Assembly (NCBI GenBank): GCA_943913325.1
Contig: CALTXP010000017.1
Coordinates: 1 to 25,173 of the forward strand
From: an uncultured Anaerococcus sp.
Lineage (GTDB): Bacteria > Bacillota > Clostridia > Tissierellales > Peptoniphilaceae
Length of the DNA: 25,173 bases
Direction of reading: 5' to 3'
Below are positions 14,630 to 22,251 of this stretch, in pieces. The stretch's first letter is position 1. Every line of letters begins with the position of its first letter. Position numbers and translations under genes: made by a program. The notes below the pieces were generated by a model, which saw nothing but the letters and a program-made list of their open reading frames with translations, was not told the origin of the DNA and ran no database searches.

Positions 14630-15361
14630 ATGTCAGGACATAACAAATGGAGCAAGATTAAAAATAAAAAAGGAAATGGAGATGCAAGAAGAGGAAAGAT
14701 ATTTACTAAGCACGCTAGAAATATAACGGTAGCAGCTAGACAAGGGGGAGACAATCCAGATTATAATCCTGCACTTAAACAAGCTATCGATAAAGCAAAA
14801 GCAGATAATATGCCTAATGATAATATTGATAGAGCTATTAAAAAAGCTACAGGAGAAGGGGCAGGAGATAATTTTCAAAGGGTAATATATGAAGGATATG
14901 GACCAGCTGGAGTAGCTGTTATCGTAGATTGTTTAACAGATAATATTCAGAGAACAGCGCCAGATGTTCGCCATGCTTTTGATAAAAATGGTGGAAATCT
15001 AGGGACTGATGGTTCAGTTATGTTTATGTTTGATCATAAAGGAGAAATTTTAGTAAATAATGAAGATAAAGATTTTGATGAATTTATGATGGATGCTTTA
15101 GAAGCTGGAGCAGATGATGTAATTGAAGAAGATGAATTTTTTGAAGCTATAACAAGTATAGAAGCATTTACTGAGGCAGTTGAGAAAATTGAAAAGTCTG
15201 GATATAAAATTGAAAGATCAGAAATTTCTTATATTCCACAAAACGAAGTAGAAGTCTCTAGTGAACATCATGCTAGCCTTACAAAATTAATAGATACACT
15301 TGAGGATAATGATGATGTTCAAGAAGTTTATACTAATTGGGACGAACCTAGCGAGGACTAA
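14630..15361 (+). CDS. yebC: YebC/PmpR-family translation/regulatory factor
   Basis: A 243-residue full-length YebC-family protein; GGAGGAG at 14618-14624 gives a firm start. It begins with the invariant MSGHNKWSKIKNKKG, followed by DARRGKIFTKHARNI (18-32) and the family's central GYGPAGVAVIVDCLTDN segment. YebC proteins were first described as DNA-binding regulators (PmpR, next to ruvC); more recent work supports a ribosome-associated role that relieves stalling at proline-rich stretches. Here it lies 11 bases after yigZ and 2 bases before lgt, next to the ribosome-acting hflX rather than ruvC, which suits the translation role. This last point is inference from context. Confidence 0.96.
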   Translation: MSGHNKWSKIKNKKGNGDARRGKIFTKHARNITVAARQGGDNPDYNPALKQAIDKAKADNMPNDNIDRAIKKATGEGAGDNFQRVIYEGYGPAGVAVIVDCLTDNIQRTAPDVRHAFDKNGGNLGTDGSVMFMFDHKGEILVNNEDKDFDEFMMDALEAGADDVIEEDEFFEAITSIEAFTEAVEKIEKSGYKIERSEISYIPQNEVEVSSEHHASLTKLIDTLEDNDDVQEVYTNWDEPSED

Positions 15362-15363
15362 CA

Positions 15364-16167
15364 ATGACTTTTAACTTTAATCGAGTCGCTTTTTCACTTT
15401 TTGGTCTTGATGTCTATTGGTATGCCTTACTTATAATAGCAGGGATGCTACTAGGTACTTATTTTGCAAAAAGAGAGTTTGTTAGACGCGGCTTTGACGA
15501 AGACTTTATATATGATATTTTATTTGTAGCAATACCTATAGGTATACTTGGGGCTAGATTTTGGTATGTACTTTTTGAGTGGGATTATTATTCTCAAAAT
15601 CCTGGTCAAATATTAAATATAAGAGGTGGAGGTCTTGCTATACATGGAGGTATAGTTTTTGGAACCCTTGCAACATATTTTTTTGCAAAGAATAAAAAGC
15701 TGCCTTTCTTGGATCTAATAGATGTCTTGGTACCTTCCCTTGCTCTAGGACAAGCTATAGGAAGATGGGGAAACTTCATGAATCAAGAAGCTCATGGTGG
15801 TCCAACAGATCTTCCTTGGGGAATAGTAATTGATGGAGTTAAGGTTCATCCAACTTTTCTATATGAATCAATTGGAGATATTATTATCTTTTTGATTTTA
15901 ATAAATTGGAGAAAGAAAAACCCTGATAAGGGCAAACAGAGTGCAATATATTTAGTAGGATATGGACTAATTAGATTTTTTGTAGAAGGGCTTAGAACAG
16001 ATTCCTTATATTTAGGAAATATTAGAATAGCTCAACTGATGTCTATATTATTTATCATTTTTGGTCTAATATTATATTATCTTGCGAATAAGAAACATCT
16101 ACCACCATATTTTAAACAGAAAAAAGATAAAGATGGAAAAAAGGAAAATATCGTTAAATTTAAGTAA
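15364..16167 (+). CDS. lgt: Prolipoprotein diacylglyceryl transferase
   Basis: A 267-residue polytopic membrane enzyme that transfers diacylglycerol from phosphatidylglycerol to the lipobox cysteine of prolipoproteins, the first step of lipoprotein maturation. Key features: about seven transmembrane helices, the HGG motif (His94-Gly-Gly), the Lgt signature AIGRWGNFMNQEAHGGPT (131-148) with essential Arg134, and a C-terminal RTDSL (211-215) carrying the second essential Arg. Its start lies 2 bases after the yebC stop with GAGGA inside the end of yebC as ribosome binding site. The window itself contains a likely substrate, the lipoprotein at 399-1415. It is the last gene of the hflX operon. Confidence 0.97.
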   Translation: MTFNFNRVAFSLFGLDVYWYALLIIAGMLLGTYFAKREFVRRGFDEDFIYDILFVAIPIGILGARFWYVLFEWDYYSQNPGQILNIRGGGLAIHGGIVFGTLATYFFAKNKKLPFLDLIDVLVPSLALGQAIGRWGNFMNQEAHGGPTDLPWGIVIDGVKVHPTFLYESIGDIIIFLILINWRKKNPDKGKQSAIYLVGYGLIRFFVEGLRTDSLYLGNIRIAQLMSILFIIFGLILYYLANKKHLPPYFKQKKDKDGKKENIVKFK

Positions 16168-16190
16168 ATTAAAATAATTTGATGCATTTG

Positions 16191-16214
16191 ATCGGCTTTT
16201 TAAGCCGATTTTTT
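16191..16214 (+). terminator. Intrinsic terminator of the hflX-lgt operon
   Basis: ATCGGCTT at 16191-16198 pairs with AAGCCGAT at 16202-16209 around TTT, followed by a T run (16209-16214). The T run directly abuts the -35 of the next promoter, so the two operons are packed back to back. Confidence 0.9.
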
Positions 16215-16216
16215 GT

Positions 16217-16245
16217 TTGATTTTTTACTCTCTATAGGATAGAAT
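16217..16245 (+). promoter_or_regulatory. Promoter of the mraZ/dcw operon
   Basis: TTGATT (16217-16222) and TAGAAT (16240-16245) are separated by exactly 17 bases and match the vegetative consensus at 4/6 and 5/6 positions. The predicted start is near 16251, right at the first MraZ box, so MraZ bound there would block initiation or early elongation. Confidence 0.65.
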
Positions 16246-16251
16246 AATTAT

Positions 16252-16288
16252 AAAGTGGATCGAAGTGGTTTAAGGTGGTAATAAGTGT
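16252..16288 (+). promoter_or_regulatory. MraZ operator: four boxes at 10-bp spacing
   Basis: AAAGTGG (16252-16258), GAAGTGG (16262-16268), AAGGTGG (16272-16278) and TAAGTGT (16282-16288) recur with an exact 10-bp period, each box separated by three bases. This matches the known MraZ target, direct GTGG-type repeats on one helix face described for E. coli and mollicutes. The third box is also the mraZ ribosome binding site and the fourth contains its GTG start codon. Confidence 0.85.
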
Positions 16289-16698
16289 TTTTGGGTGAAT
16301 TCACACATAAATTAGATTCTAAAAATAGAATAATGATGCCTAGTGAATTTAGAGAAGAGCTTATTGATGAAATATTCATAACCAAGGGACCAGAGTCTTC
16401 TTTAATTGTCTATACTAAAGAAGAGTTTGAAAGACAAAGTGCAATTCTTAACAATCTTAGTAATGAAAATAAAAAGAATAGAGCTATAAAAAGATTGTTT
16501 TTTTCATCCACTATAAAAACAAGTTTAGATAAACAAGGTAGAATTTTGTTAAATAAGAACTTAAGAGATTATGCAAATATTAAAGATGAGGCCATGATAA
16601 TTGGAAACAACCTAACTATAGAAATTTGGGATATAAATCAATGGCAAAATTACATAAATGAAGTTGAGGTGAATTTATCCGATATAATGGATGGATAA
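16285..16698 (+). CDS. mraZ: Transcriptional regulator MraZ
   Basis: A 137-residue DNA-binding protein with two SpoVT/AbrB-like halves, each with its signature: DSKNRIMMPSEFRE (11-24) and DKQGRILLNKNLRD (82-95). MraZ forms rings that bind direct repeats upstream of its own gene and usually controls the division and cell-wall cluster that it heads. It starts with GTG at 16285, preceded by AAGGTGG at 16272-16278. Length is normal (family about 140-150). Four MraZ boxes at 16252-16288 strongly suggest autoregulation of the whole operon from mraZ to nrdR. Its stop is adjacent to, or overlapped by, the rsmH start. Confidence 0.95.
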   Translation: MFLGEFTHKLDSKNRIMMPSEFREELIDEIFITKGPESSLIVYTKEEFERQSAILNNLSNENKKNRAIKRLFFSSTIKTSLDKQGRILLNKNLRDYANIKDEAMIIGNNLTIEIWDINQWQNYINEVEVNLSDIMDG

Positions 16699-16699
16699 T

Positions 16700-17620
16700 A
16701 TGGAATTTAAGCATATATCAGTTTTAGCTGGTGAAGTAATAGAAAATTTAAATATAAAATCTGACGGTATTTATGTAGATTTAACCTTAGGCAAGGGTGG
16801 TCATAGCAAATTGATTTTAGAAAACTTATCTAATAAAGGTAGACTGATTGGTCTAGATCAAGATCAAGATGCTTTAAATGCAGCAAGAGAAAACCTGAAA
16901 GATTTCACAAATGTTACTTTTATCAAAAGCAACTTTGAAAATATTGATCAAGTATTAAAAGAATTAGACGTATATAAAATTGATGGTGCTTTGATGGATA
17001 TAGGTGTCAGCTCATATCAAATTGACAATGGAGATCGTGGATTTTCTTATATGAATGATGGTCCACTAGATATGAGGATGGATACTACAAAAGAGTTAAC
17101 AGCAGAAAAAATTATAAATGAATATCCTAAAAAAGAATTAGTAAGAATTTTTTCGGAATATGGTGAAGAAAGATTCTCCAAAACAATAGCTAGAAAAATT
17201 ATTGAAACTAGAGAACAATATCCTATAGATACAACTTTTAAGTTAAGAGAACTAATACAAAAATCTGTAAGAACTAATGAAGCTCATCCTGAAAAAAGAG
17301 TATTTCAAGCTCTAAGAATAGAAGTTAATAGAGAACTTGAAGTTTTAGAAAATACTTTGGAGAAAGTAGTAGATCATTTAAATATTGATGGTAGACTATG
17401 CGTAATTAGTTTTCATTCCTTGGAAGATAGAATAGTGAAAAATAAATTTAAAGATCTAGAAAAAGATTGTATATGTCCACCATCTTTACCTGTTTGCGTA
17501 TGTAATCACAAAGCAAAAATAAAAATAGTTAATAAAAAACCTATTACAGCTTCAAAAAATGAACTAGAGTTAAACTCTAGATCTAAGAGTGCTAAGCTTA
17601 GGGTATGTCAGAGGATTTAA
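16700..17620 (+). CDS. rsmH: 16S rRNA (cytosine-1402-N4)-methyltransferase RsmH
   Basis: A 306-residue S-adenosylmethionine-dependent enzyme (MraW) that N4-methylates C1402 of 16S rRNA, tuning decoding in the P site. The SAM-binding motif DLTLGKGGHS lies near the N-terminus; the invariant SFHSLEDR segment and the cysteine-rich CICPPSLPVCVC near the C-terminus are family hallmarks. Two starts are possible: ATG 16700 gives MEFKHISVL, the usual clostridial N-terminus, with a weak GGATGGA site in front; ATG 16691 adds three residues and overlaps the mraZ stop by 8 bases. I prefer 16700. Near the 3' end an interrupted palindrome (17564-17580) probably has no function. It is the second gene of the dcw operon. 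Confidence 0.95.
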   Translation: MEFKHISVLAGEVIENLNIKSDGIYVDLTLGKGGHSKLILENLSNKGRLIGLDQDQDALNAARENLKDFTNVTFIKSNFENIDQVLKELDVYKIDGALMDIGVSSYQIDNGDRGFSYMNDGPLDMRMDTTKELTAEKIINEYPKKELVRIFSEYGEERFSKTIARKIIETREQYPIDTTFKLRELIQKSVRTNEAHPEKRVFQALRIEVNRELEVLENTLEKVVDHLNIDGRLCVISFHSLEDRIVKNKFKDLEKDCICPPSLPVCVCNHKAKIKIVNKKPITASKNELELNSRSKSAKLRVCQRI

Positions 17621-17621
17621 T

Positions 17622-18032
17622 ATGGCTGAAAGAATACCACAAAAGAAAGTATCAAAAAATAATAATAAAAACAGAAAAAAGTTAAAAGTCAGAGAAAATC
17701 CTAAATATAGTAGAAAATACGCTATTAAAGAACAGGAAAAAAGAGATAAGAAAATGAAAATTATTTTATCTATCTTTACTCTTGCAGTAATAGTGACTTT
17801 AGGAATATTCACTTTTAATAAGCGAAGTGAGTTATTGGCAAAGAGAAATGAGTATAACGAGCTTGTTACTGAAAGCATATCAACTGAGCTAAAAAGAGAT
17901 AGACTGAAAGCTAAGTTAGAAAATGCTGTAGATATAAATAGAATACAAAGATATGCCATTGAACAATTAGGTATGGTTTATGATAAGGCAGATAAAAATA
18001 AGGAAGAGAGAATAGAGTTTGATGGAAATTAA
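17622..18032 (+). CDS. ftsL: Cell division protein FtsL-like
   Basis: A 136-residue bitopic membrane protein: a very basic cytoplasmic N-terminus (1-44), one transmembrane helix (about 46-66), a coiled coil (about 68-105) and a tail with RIQRYAIEQLGMVY (107-120), a form seen in FtsL/DivIC proteins. FtsL joins DivIB/FtsQ and DivIC to activate septal peptidoglycan synthesis. Position between rsmH and the mur genes is the conserved ftsL place. The start at 17622 uses AGAGGA at 17610-17614, which overlaps the end of rsmH. Sequence alone cannot firmly separate FtsL from DivIC; the position decides it. No septal PBP gene (ftsI/pbp2B) follows, although it normally does. Confidence 0.82.
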   Translation: MAERIPQKKVSKNNNKNRKKLKVRENPKYSRKYAIKEQEKRDKKMKIILSIFTLAVIVTLGIFTFNKRSELLAKRNEYNELVTESISTELKRDRLKAKLENAVDINRIQRYAIEQLGMVYDKADKNKEERIEFDGN

Positions 18033-18984
18033 TATGAACCTTATAGGTAAAATATCAATTATTACAATATTATCCACTTTGATACTAGGATATGCTATAT
18101 TACCTATATTAAAAAATATGAAAATAGGACAGAATATTAGAAAAGAAGGTCCGAAAAGTCATTATCAAAAAGCGGGTACTCCGACAATGGGAGGTATTAT
18201 ATTTTTGATATCAATTTTACTGATGACTTTGATATTTGTTCCTTTTAATATGAATACAGCCATAGTATTAGTATGTACCCTTGGTTTCGGAGCGATTGGT
18301 TTTATCGATGACTTTAGAAAGTTAGTTTTAAAACAATCTGAAGGTCTTACTCCCAAAGAGAAAATGATATTACAATTTGTTTTAGCTATAATAGTAACAA
18401 TTATGGCATACGTAAATGATAAAGAAAGTATAACTACTTTACAGCTATTATTTACAAACCATATTGTTGATGTAGGTTTCTTTGGCTTTGTAATTTTAAT
18501 ATTTATTATAATTGGCACTACAAATGCAGTTAATCTCACAGATGGACTTGATGGACTTGCAACAAGTGTTTCTTTGCCTGTATTTATATGCTTATTTCTA
18601 TTAGCAACAACAGAAACAACAAGATTATTTTCAATTATAATGTTTCAGGCTTTGTTAGGTTTTCTGTATTTTAACTCTAATCCAGCCTCAATTTTTATGG
18701 GAGATACAGGATCTATGGCAATTGGGGGTGCAGTAGTAGCTCTTGCAATTATAGAAAAATTACCGATATATTTAATAATTTTTGGTGGAGTGTATGTAAT
18801 GGAAACTCTATCTGTAATTATTCAAGTAATTTCTTATAAAACACGTAACAAAAAAAGAGTGTTCTTAATGACTCCAATTCATCATCATTTTGAATTAAAG
18901 GGATATAAAGAACCTCAGATAGTAGCAGCTTTTAGTATTGTTTCTACAATACTATGTTTAATAACATTGGTGGCAATTTTATGA
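18022..18984 (+). CDS. mraY: Phospho-N-acetylmuramoyl-pentapeptide transferase
   Basis: A 320-residue polytopic enzyme (about ten transmembrane helices) that transfers phospho-MurNAc-pentapeptide from UDP to undecaprenyl phosphate, making lipid I. Motifs: SHYQKAGTPTMGG (46-58), the catalytic Asp96-Asp97 in FIDDFRK, NLTDGLDGLA (171-180), FMGDTGSMAIGG with Asp228, and the loop TPIHHHFELKG with His287-289. The ATG at 18022 overlaps the ftsL end by 11 bases; AGGAAG at 18001-18006 is the likely ribosome binding site, slightly distant. A later ATG at 18034 is possible. The end overlaps murD by 4 bases (ATGA). Confidence 0.96.
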   Translation: MEINMNLIGKISIITILSTLILGYAILPILKNMKIGQNIRKEGPKSHYQKAGTPTMGGIIFLISILLMTLIFVPFNMNTAIVLVCTLGFGAIGFIDDFRKLVLKQSEGLTPKEKMILQFVLAIIVTIMAYVNDKESITTLQLLFTNHIVDVGFFGFVILIFIIIGTTNAVNLTDGLDGLATSVSLPVFICLFLLATTETTRLFSIIMFQALLGFLYFNSNPASIFMGDTGSMAIGGAVVALAIIEKLPIYLIIFGGVYVMETLSVIIQVISYKTRNKKRVFLMTPIHHHFELKGYKEPQIVAAFSIVSTILCLITLVAIL

Positions 18985-20306
18985 AAAAGATTTTAGTTTA
19001 TGGACTAGGTGTAAGTGGAGTATCCACTGTAAAAACATTAAGCAAATTGGGATATAAAGTTTACACATTTGATAAAAACAAAGTATACGTTGATGAATTG
19101 AAGGGCTATAATTATAGCCCTATTTCTGATTCTGATTTATTAGAATATGACTTTGACTATGTTGTAAAATCACCTGGTATAGCTCCAAGTGATGATGTAG
19201 TTAAAAAACTTTCTAATAACTACGAAGTAATAAGTGATATAGAATTATCGTATAGGCTATTTCCTGATAAGAGATTTTTATCTGTTACAGGTACAAATGG
19301 GAAAACTTCTACAACTTCTATGATCTCTCATATTTTAAATGAGAATGGAATAAAAGCTATATCTGTGGGTAATATAGGAGAGGGCATCTTGTGGAAAATG
19401 TATAATGAGGATGCTATCTTTGCTGAGGAATTATCATCATTTCAACTTAAAGATACTTATAAGTATCATCCACATATAGCATGTATCTTAAATATTAGCC
19501 CGGATCATATAGATTGGCATGGTGATTATGAGGACTATATTGACTCAAAATTTAATATAACAAGAAATCAAAATCAAAATGATTACTTAATTATTAATAA
19601 AAATGATAAAATTTTACAAGAAAAGAAAGATCAAATCAAGGCTAATATTTATGAATTTTCTACTAAGTCTACAGTTGATAAAGGTCTATATTTAGATGAT
19701 ACGATTATTAAATTTACAGACGGTAAGGAAACTAGAGATATTTTAGATGTAAAAGAACTTAAAGTGATTGGAAATCATAATTATGAAAATCTGATGGCAG
19801 CAATTTTAGAATGTTATTTATTTGGCTTAGATTTGAATGATATAGCAAAAGCTTCTAAAAGTTTTGTATCTATAGAACATAGACTAGAGTTTGTAGATGA
19901 AGTAAATAATGTTAAGATTTTTAACGATTCTAAAGGAACAAATGTAGATAGCTCTGTAAAAGCTATAGAAAGCTTTGATAATCCACTTATAGTTATAGCT
20001 GGTGGATATGATAAGAAAATAGATTATAGTGACTATGTAAAAGCCTTTAAGAAAAATGGAAAAGTAATGATAATTATGGGTCAAACTAAAGATCAGCTAA
20101 AAGATTTGTGTGAATATTATAAGGTTAAGTACCTACTGGCGGAAGATATGGAAGATGCAGTAAAAAAATCTGTGAATTTAGCTAAGCAAGGGGATATTAT
20201 TTTATTATCACCTGCAAGTGCGAGTTGGGATATGTATGATTCTTATGAAATACGTGGCGAAGATTTTAAAGAAAAAATAAAAAAATATAAAGGAAATATT
20301 GAGTGA
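18981..20306 (+). CDS. murD: UDP-N-acetylmuramoyl-L-alanine--D-glutamate ligase
   Basis: A 441-residue cytoplasmic Mur ligase that adds D-glutamate to UDP-MurNAc-L-Ala using ATP. N-terminal Rossmann domain (1-95) begins KKILVYGLGVSGVS; the ATP P-loop is TGTNGKTSTT (103-112); NISPDHIDWH and the conserved SVKA/IVIAGG segments follow, then the C-terminal domain ending with LLSPASASWDMYDSYEIRG, typical of MurD. Length is normal. The start overlaps the mraY stop as ATGA, with GGTGG at 18969-18973 as the likely ribosome binding site. The end overlaps murG by 4 bases. It contains an unusual 20-base perfect palindrome at 19102-19121 inside the coding sequence. Confidence 0.96.
   Translation: MKKILVYGLGVSGVSTVKTLSKLGYKVYTFDKNKVYVDELKGYNYSPISDSDLLEYDFDYVVKSPGIAPSDDVVKKLSNNYEVISDIELSYRLFPDKRFLSVTGTNGKTSTTSMISHILNENGIKAISVGNIGEGILWKMYNEDAIFAEELSSFQLKDTYKYHPHIACILNISPDHIDWHGDYEDYIDSKFNITRNQNQNDYLIINKNDKILQEKKDQIKANIYEFSTKSTVDKGLYLDDTIIKFTDGKETRDILDVKELKVIGNHNYENLMAAILECYLFGLDLNDIAKASKSFVSIEHRLEFVDEVNNVKIFNDSKGTNVDSSVKAIESFDNPLIVIAGGYDKKIDYSDYVKAFKKNGKVMIIMGQTKDQLKDLCEYYKVKYLLAEDMEDAVKKSVNLAKQGDIILLSPASASWDMYDSYEIRGEDFKEKIKKYKGNIE
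19102..19121. repeat. Perfect 20-base palindrome inside murD
   Basis: AGGGCTATAATTATAGCCCT is fully self-complementary with no spacer. As RNA it could form a hairpin with about an 8-bp stem; as DNA it is a symmetric site. It codes for residues in the first domain of MurD, where sequence is not strongly conserved. Function is unknown. Confidence 0.5.
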
Positions 20307-21388
20307 GAGTAATAATTTCAGGTGGCGGTACTGGAGGACATATATATCCAGCTATAGCCATAGCTCAAAAAATAGAAGAAAACATTAGCAATACAAAAGT
20401 ATTATATGTAGGTATAAAAGGTGGACCCGAAGAATCTATAGCTGAAAAATATGGTTATGAATTTAGACCTATAGAAGGTATGGGCTTGCCTCGTAAGATT
20501 AATAAGAGATTTTTTAAATCTCTATCTAGAAATATGAAAGGCTTTAAGGCGGCTAGAAAAATCGTAAAAGATTTTAGGCCGGATATAGCTATAGGAACAG
20601 GTGGATATGTATGTGGACCAATTATTTTTCAAGCTGCAAAAGCAGGAGTTCCAACATTAATCCACGAATCAAATTCATATCCAGGTGTCACATCAAAATT
20701 TTTATCCAATAAAGTAGACGTTCTTTGTATATCTTACAAAGAAGCAAGTAAATACTTTAAGCATAAAGAAAATATAATAGTAACTGGCAATCCTGTGCGC
20801 ACTAATTTTTCTAGCAAATATACAAATGAAGATTTAAAAAAATTAGCTATAAAGAAAGATAGACCTGTAGTTTTTTCTTTTGGTGGATCAAACGGGTCAT
20901 ATGCTATGAATAAGGCTGTAAAAGAAATGGCTAATAGCTTAAATGGAGATTTTTATCTATTACATCAAACTGGTAAAAAAAATTATGATGATTTCATAAG
21001 CGATTTATATCAGAGTCCTTACTTAAGGATTTTTCCTTATATAGATAATATCGATTTATTTTACGCAGTTAGTGATTTGGTAATAGCTTCAAGTGGCGCT
21101 ATGAGTCTTGCTGAAATTTCAAGTGTAGAAAAACCATCTATACTTATTCCAAAAGCTTACACTACTGAAAACCATCAACAACATAATGCACAAACTTATG
21201 TAGATAATGGAGCTAGTATGATGATTCTAGAAAAGGATCTTAATGGTAAATTACTATATGATAATATCATAAGTATAATAAAAAATAATGATAGATTAAT
21301 TGAAATGGGGGAAGCTAGTAGCAAACTTTCAAATGATGGTGCAAGCGATGCTATTTTTGAATTGATAGTAGATTTAACAGCTAGATAA
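20303..21388 (+). CDS. murG: UDP-GlcNAc--lipid I N-acetylglucosaminyltransferase
   Basis: A 361-residue membrane-associated GT-B glycosyltransferase (family GT28) that adds GlcNAc to lipid I, giving lipid II. N-terminal acceptor domain: GGGTGGHIYPAIA (7-19), a hallmark, and GTGGYVCGP (98-106). C-terminal donor domain: FSFGGSNGS (191-199), SSGAMSLAE (263-271) and ENHQQHNA (289-296), the UDP-GlcNAc site. The start is GTG at 20303 with AAAGGAAA (20290-20296), overlapping the murD stop as GTGA. ftsW, which often lies between murD and murG, is absent. Confidence 0.96.
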   Translation: MRVIISGGGTGGHIYPAIAIAQKIEENISNTKVLYVGIKGGPEESIAEKYGYEFRPIEGMGLPRKINKRFFKSLSRNMKGFKAARKIVKDFRPDIAIGTGGYVCGPIIFQAAKAGVPTLIHESNSYPGVTSKFLSNKVDVLCISYKEASKYFKHKENIIVTGNPVRTNFSSKYTNEDLKKLAIKKDRPVVFSFGGSNGSYAMNKAVKEMANSLNGDFYLLHQTGKKNYDDFISDLYQSPYLRIFPYIDNIDLFYAVSDLVIASSGAMSLAEISSVEKPSILIPKAYTTENHQQHNAQTYVDNGASMMILEKDLNGKLLYDNIISIIKNNDRLIEMGEASSKLSNDGASDAIFELIVDLTAR

Positions 21389-21389
21389 T

Positions 21390-22223
21390 ATGACAAATAC
21401 TAATGATGATAGATACTTAAAAAAAGATGGTAGGACTGTAAGCAAGTCTTATGTAGCCAAAAAACGTGGTAAATCAAATAAAAATAAAAAATTATTTACT
21501 AAGGGCTATATTTTTTTATTAATTATGCTTGCTTTAGTAAGTATAATTTATAGCATATATTCTCATTCCTACATGAAAATCTCTCAGATCTATGTAACTG
21601 GTAATGAAATGACAAAAGATACAGAGATAATAAGTGAGTTAGGAAATCCAATAGGGAAAAATATTTTACTTTATAACCCTAGCGATTATGAAGATAATAT
21701 AAATAAACTTCAAGGAATTGAAAATGCAAAAATAAAAAAAGTTTTTCCTGATTTATTAAATGTAAATGTAGATGAAACTTATCCTTTATTTTTTCAAAAA
21801 GATGGGGAACATAGAGTTTATATTTCAAATAAGGCTAGTTTACTGGGTGAAGATATTGATGAATATAAACAATTGTCCTTGAAAGAAATTAAGGGAGCTA
21901 ATCTTAGAAAAAATATTGGTGAAAATTTTACTGGATCAGAGGCTAGTATTAAGTTTTTAAGATCTATTCAATCTTATTCATATTTCAACGAGCTAAATCA
22001 ATTAAATTTGGAAAATAAAGCTCAAATTGGTATAATGATAAATGATATAGATGTGAAATTTGGTGATTTAAACAACATTGATTACAAGTTAAAATCACTT
22101 GATAAAATTCTAAATGATGTAAATAGTAAGTCATTAGATATTACAGAAATTGACTTAAATAATGGAAATGACCCAGTAGTAAAAGTAAATCCTGAATCAT
22201 TTAGTGAAAATCTAAATTATTAA
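21390..22223 (+). CDS. divIB: Cell division protein DivIB/FtsQ
   Basis: A 277-residue bitopic division protein. It has a basic cytoplasmic N-terminus (1-37), one transmembrane helix (about 38-58), a POTRA domain (about 62-130, beginning MKISQIYVTGNEM and ending NVNVDETYPLFF) and a C-terminal beta domain to about 265. It joins FtsL and DivIC in the complex that gates septal synthesis. It starts one base after the murG stop with no clear ribosome binding site, so it probably relies on coupling to murG translation. The position before ftsZ is the usual ftsQ/divIB place; ftsA is missing between them. Confidence 0.9.
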   Translation: MTNTNDDRYLKKDGRTVSKSYVAKKRGKSNKNKKLFTKGYIFLLIMLALVSIIYSIYSHSYMKISQIYVTGNEMTKDTEIISELGNPIGKNILLYNPSDYEDNINKLQGIENAKIKKVFPDLLNVNVDETYPLFFQKDGEHRVYISNKASLLGEDIDEYKQLSLKEIKGANLRKNIGENFTGSEASIKFLRSIQSYSYFNELNQLNLENKAQIGIMINDIDVKFGDLNNIDYKLKSLDKILNDVNSKSLDITEIDLNNGNDPVVKVNPESFSENLNY

Positions 22224-22251
22224 AAAATTAAAGTAGAACACGGGGGAAAGT

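Noticed and set aside
17564..17580. Interrupted palindrome near the end of rsmH
   Set aside because: The 1-base centre leaves only a short hairpin, and it is followed by no U-tract; probably chance from coding sequence.
17570..17959. Minus-strand open frame opposite ftsL, apparently hydrophobic
   Set aside because: The hydrophobicity comes from the complement of a Lys/Asn-rich coding sequence; there is no start signal or family match.
18165..18539. Minus-strand open frame opposite mraY
   Set aside because: It lies wholly within a highly conserved gene, has no ribosome binding site and shows no recognisable protein features.
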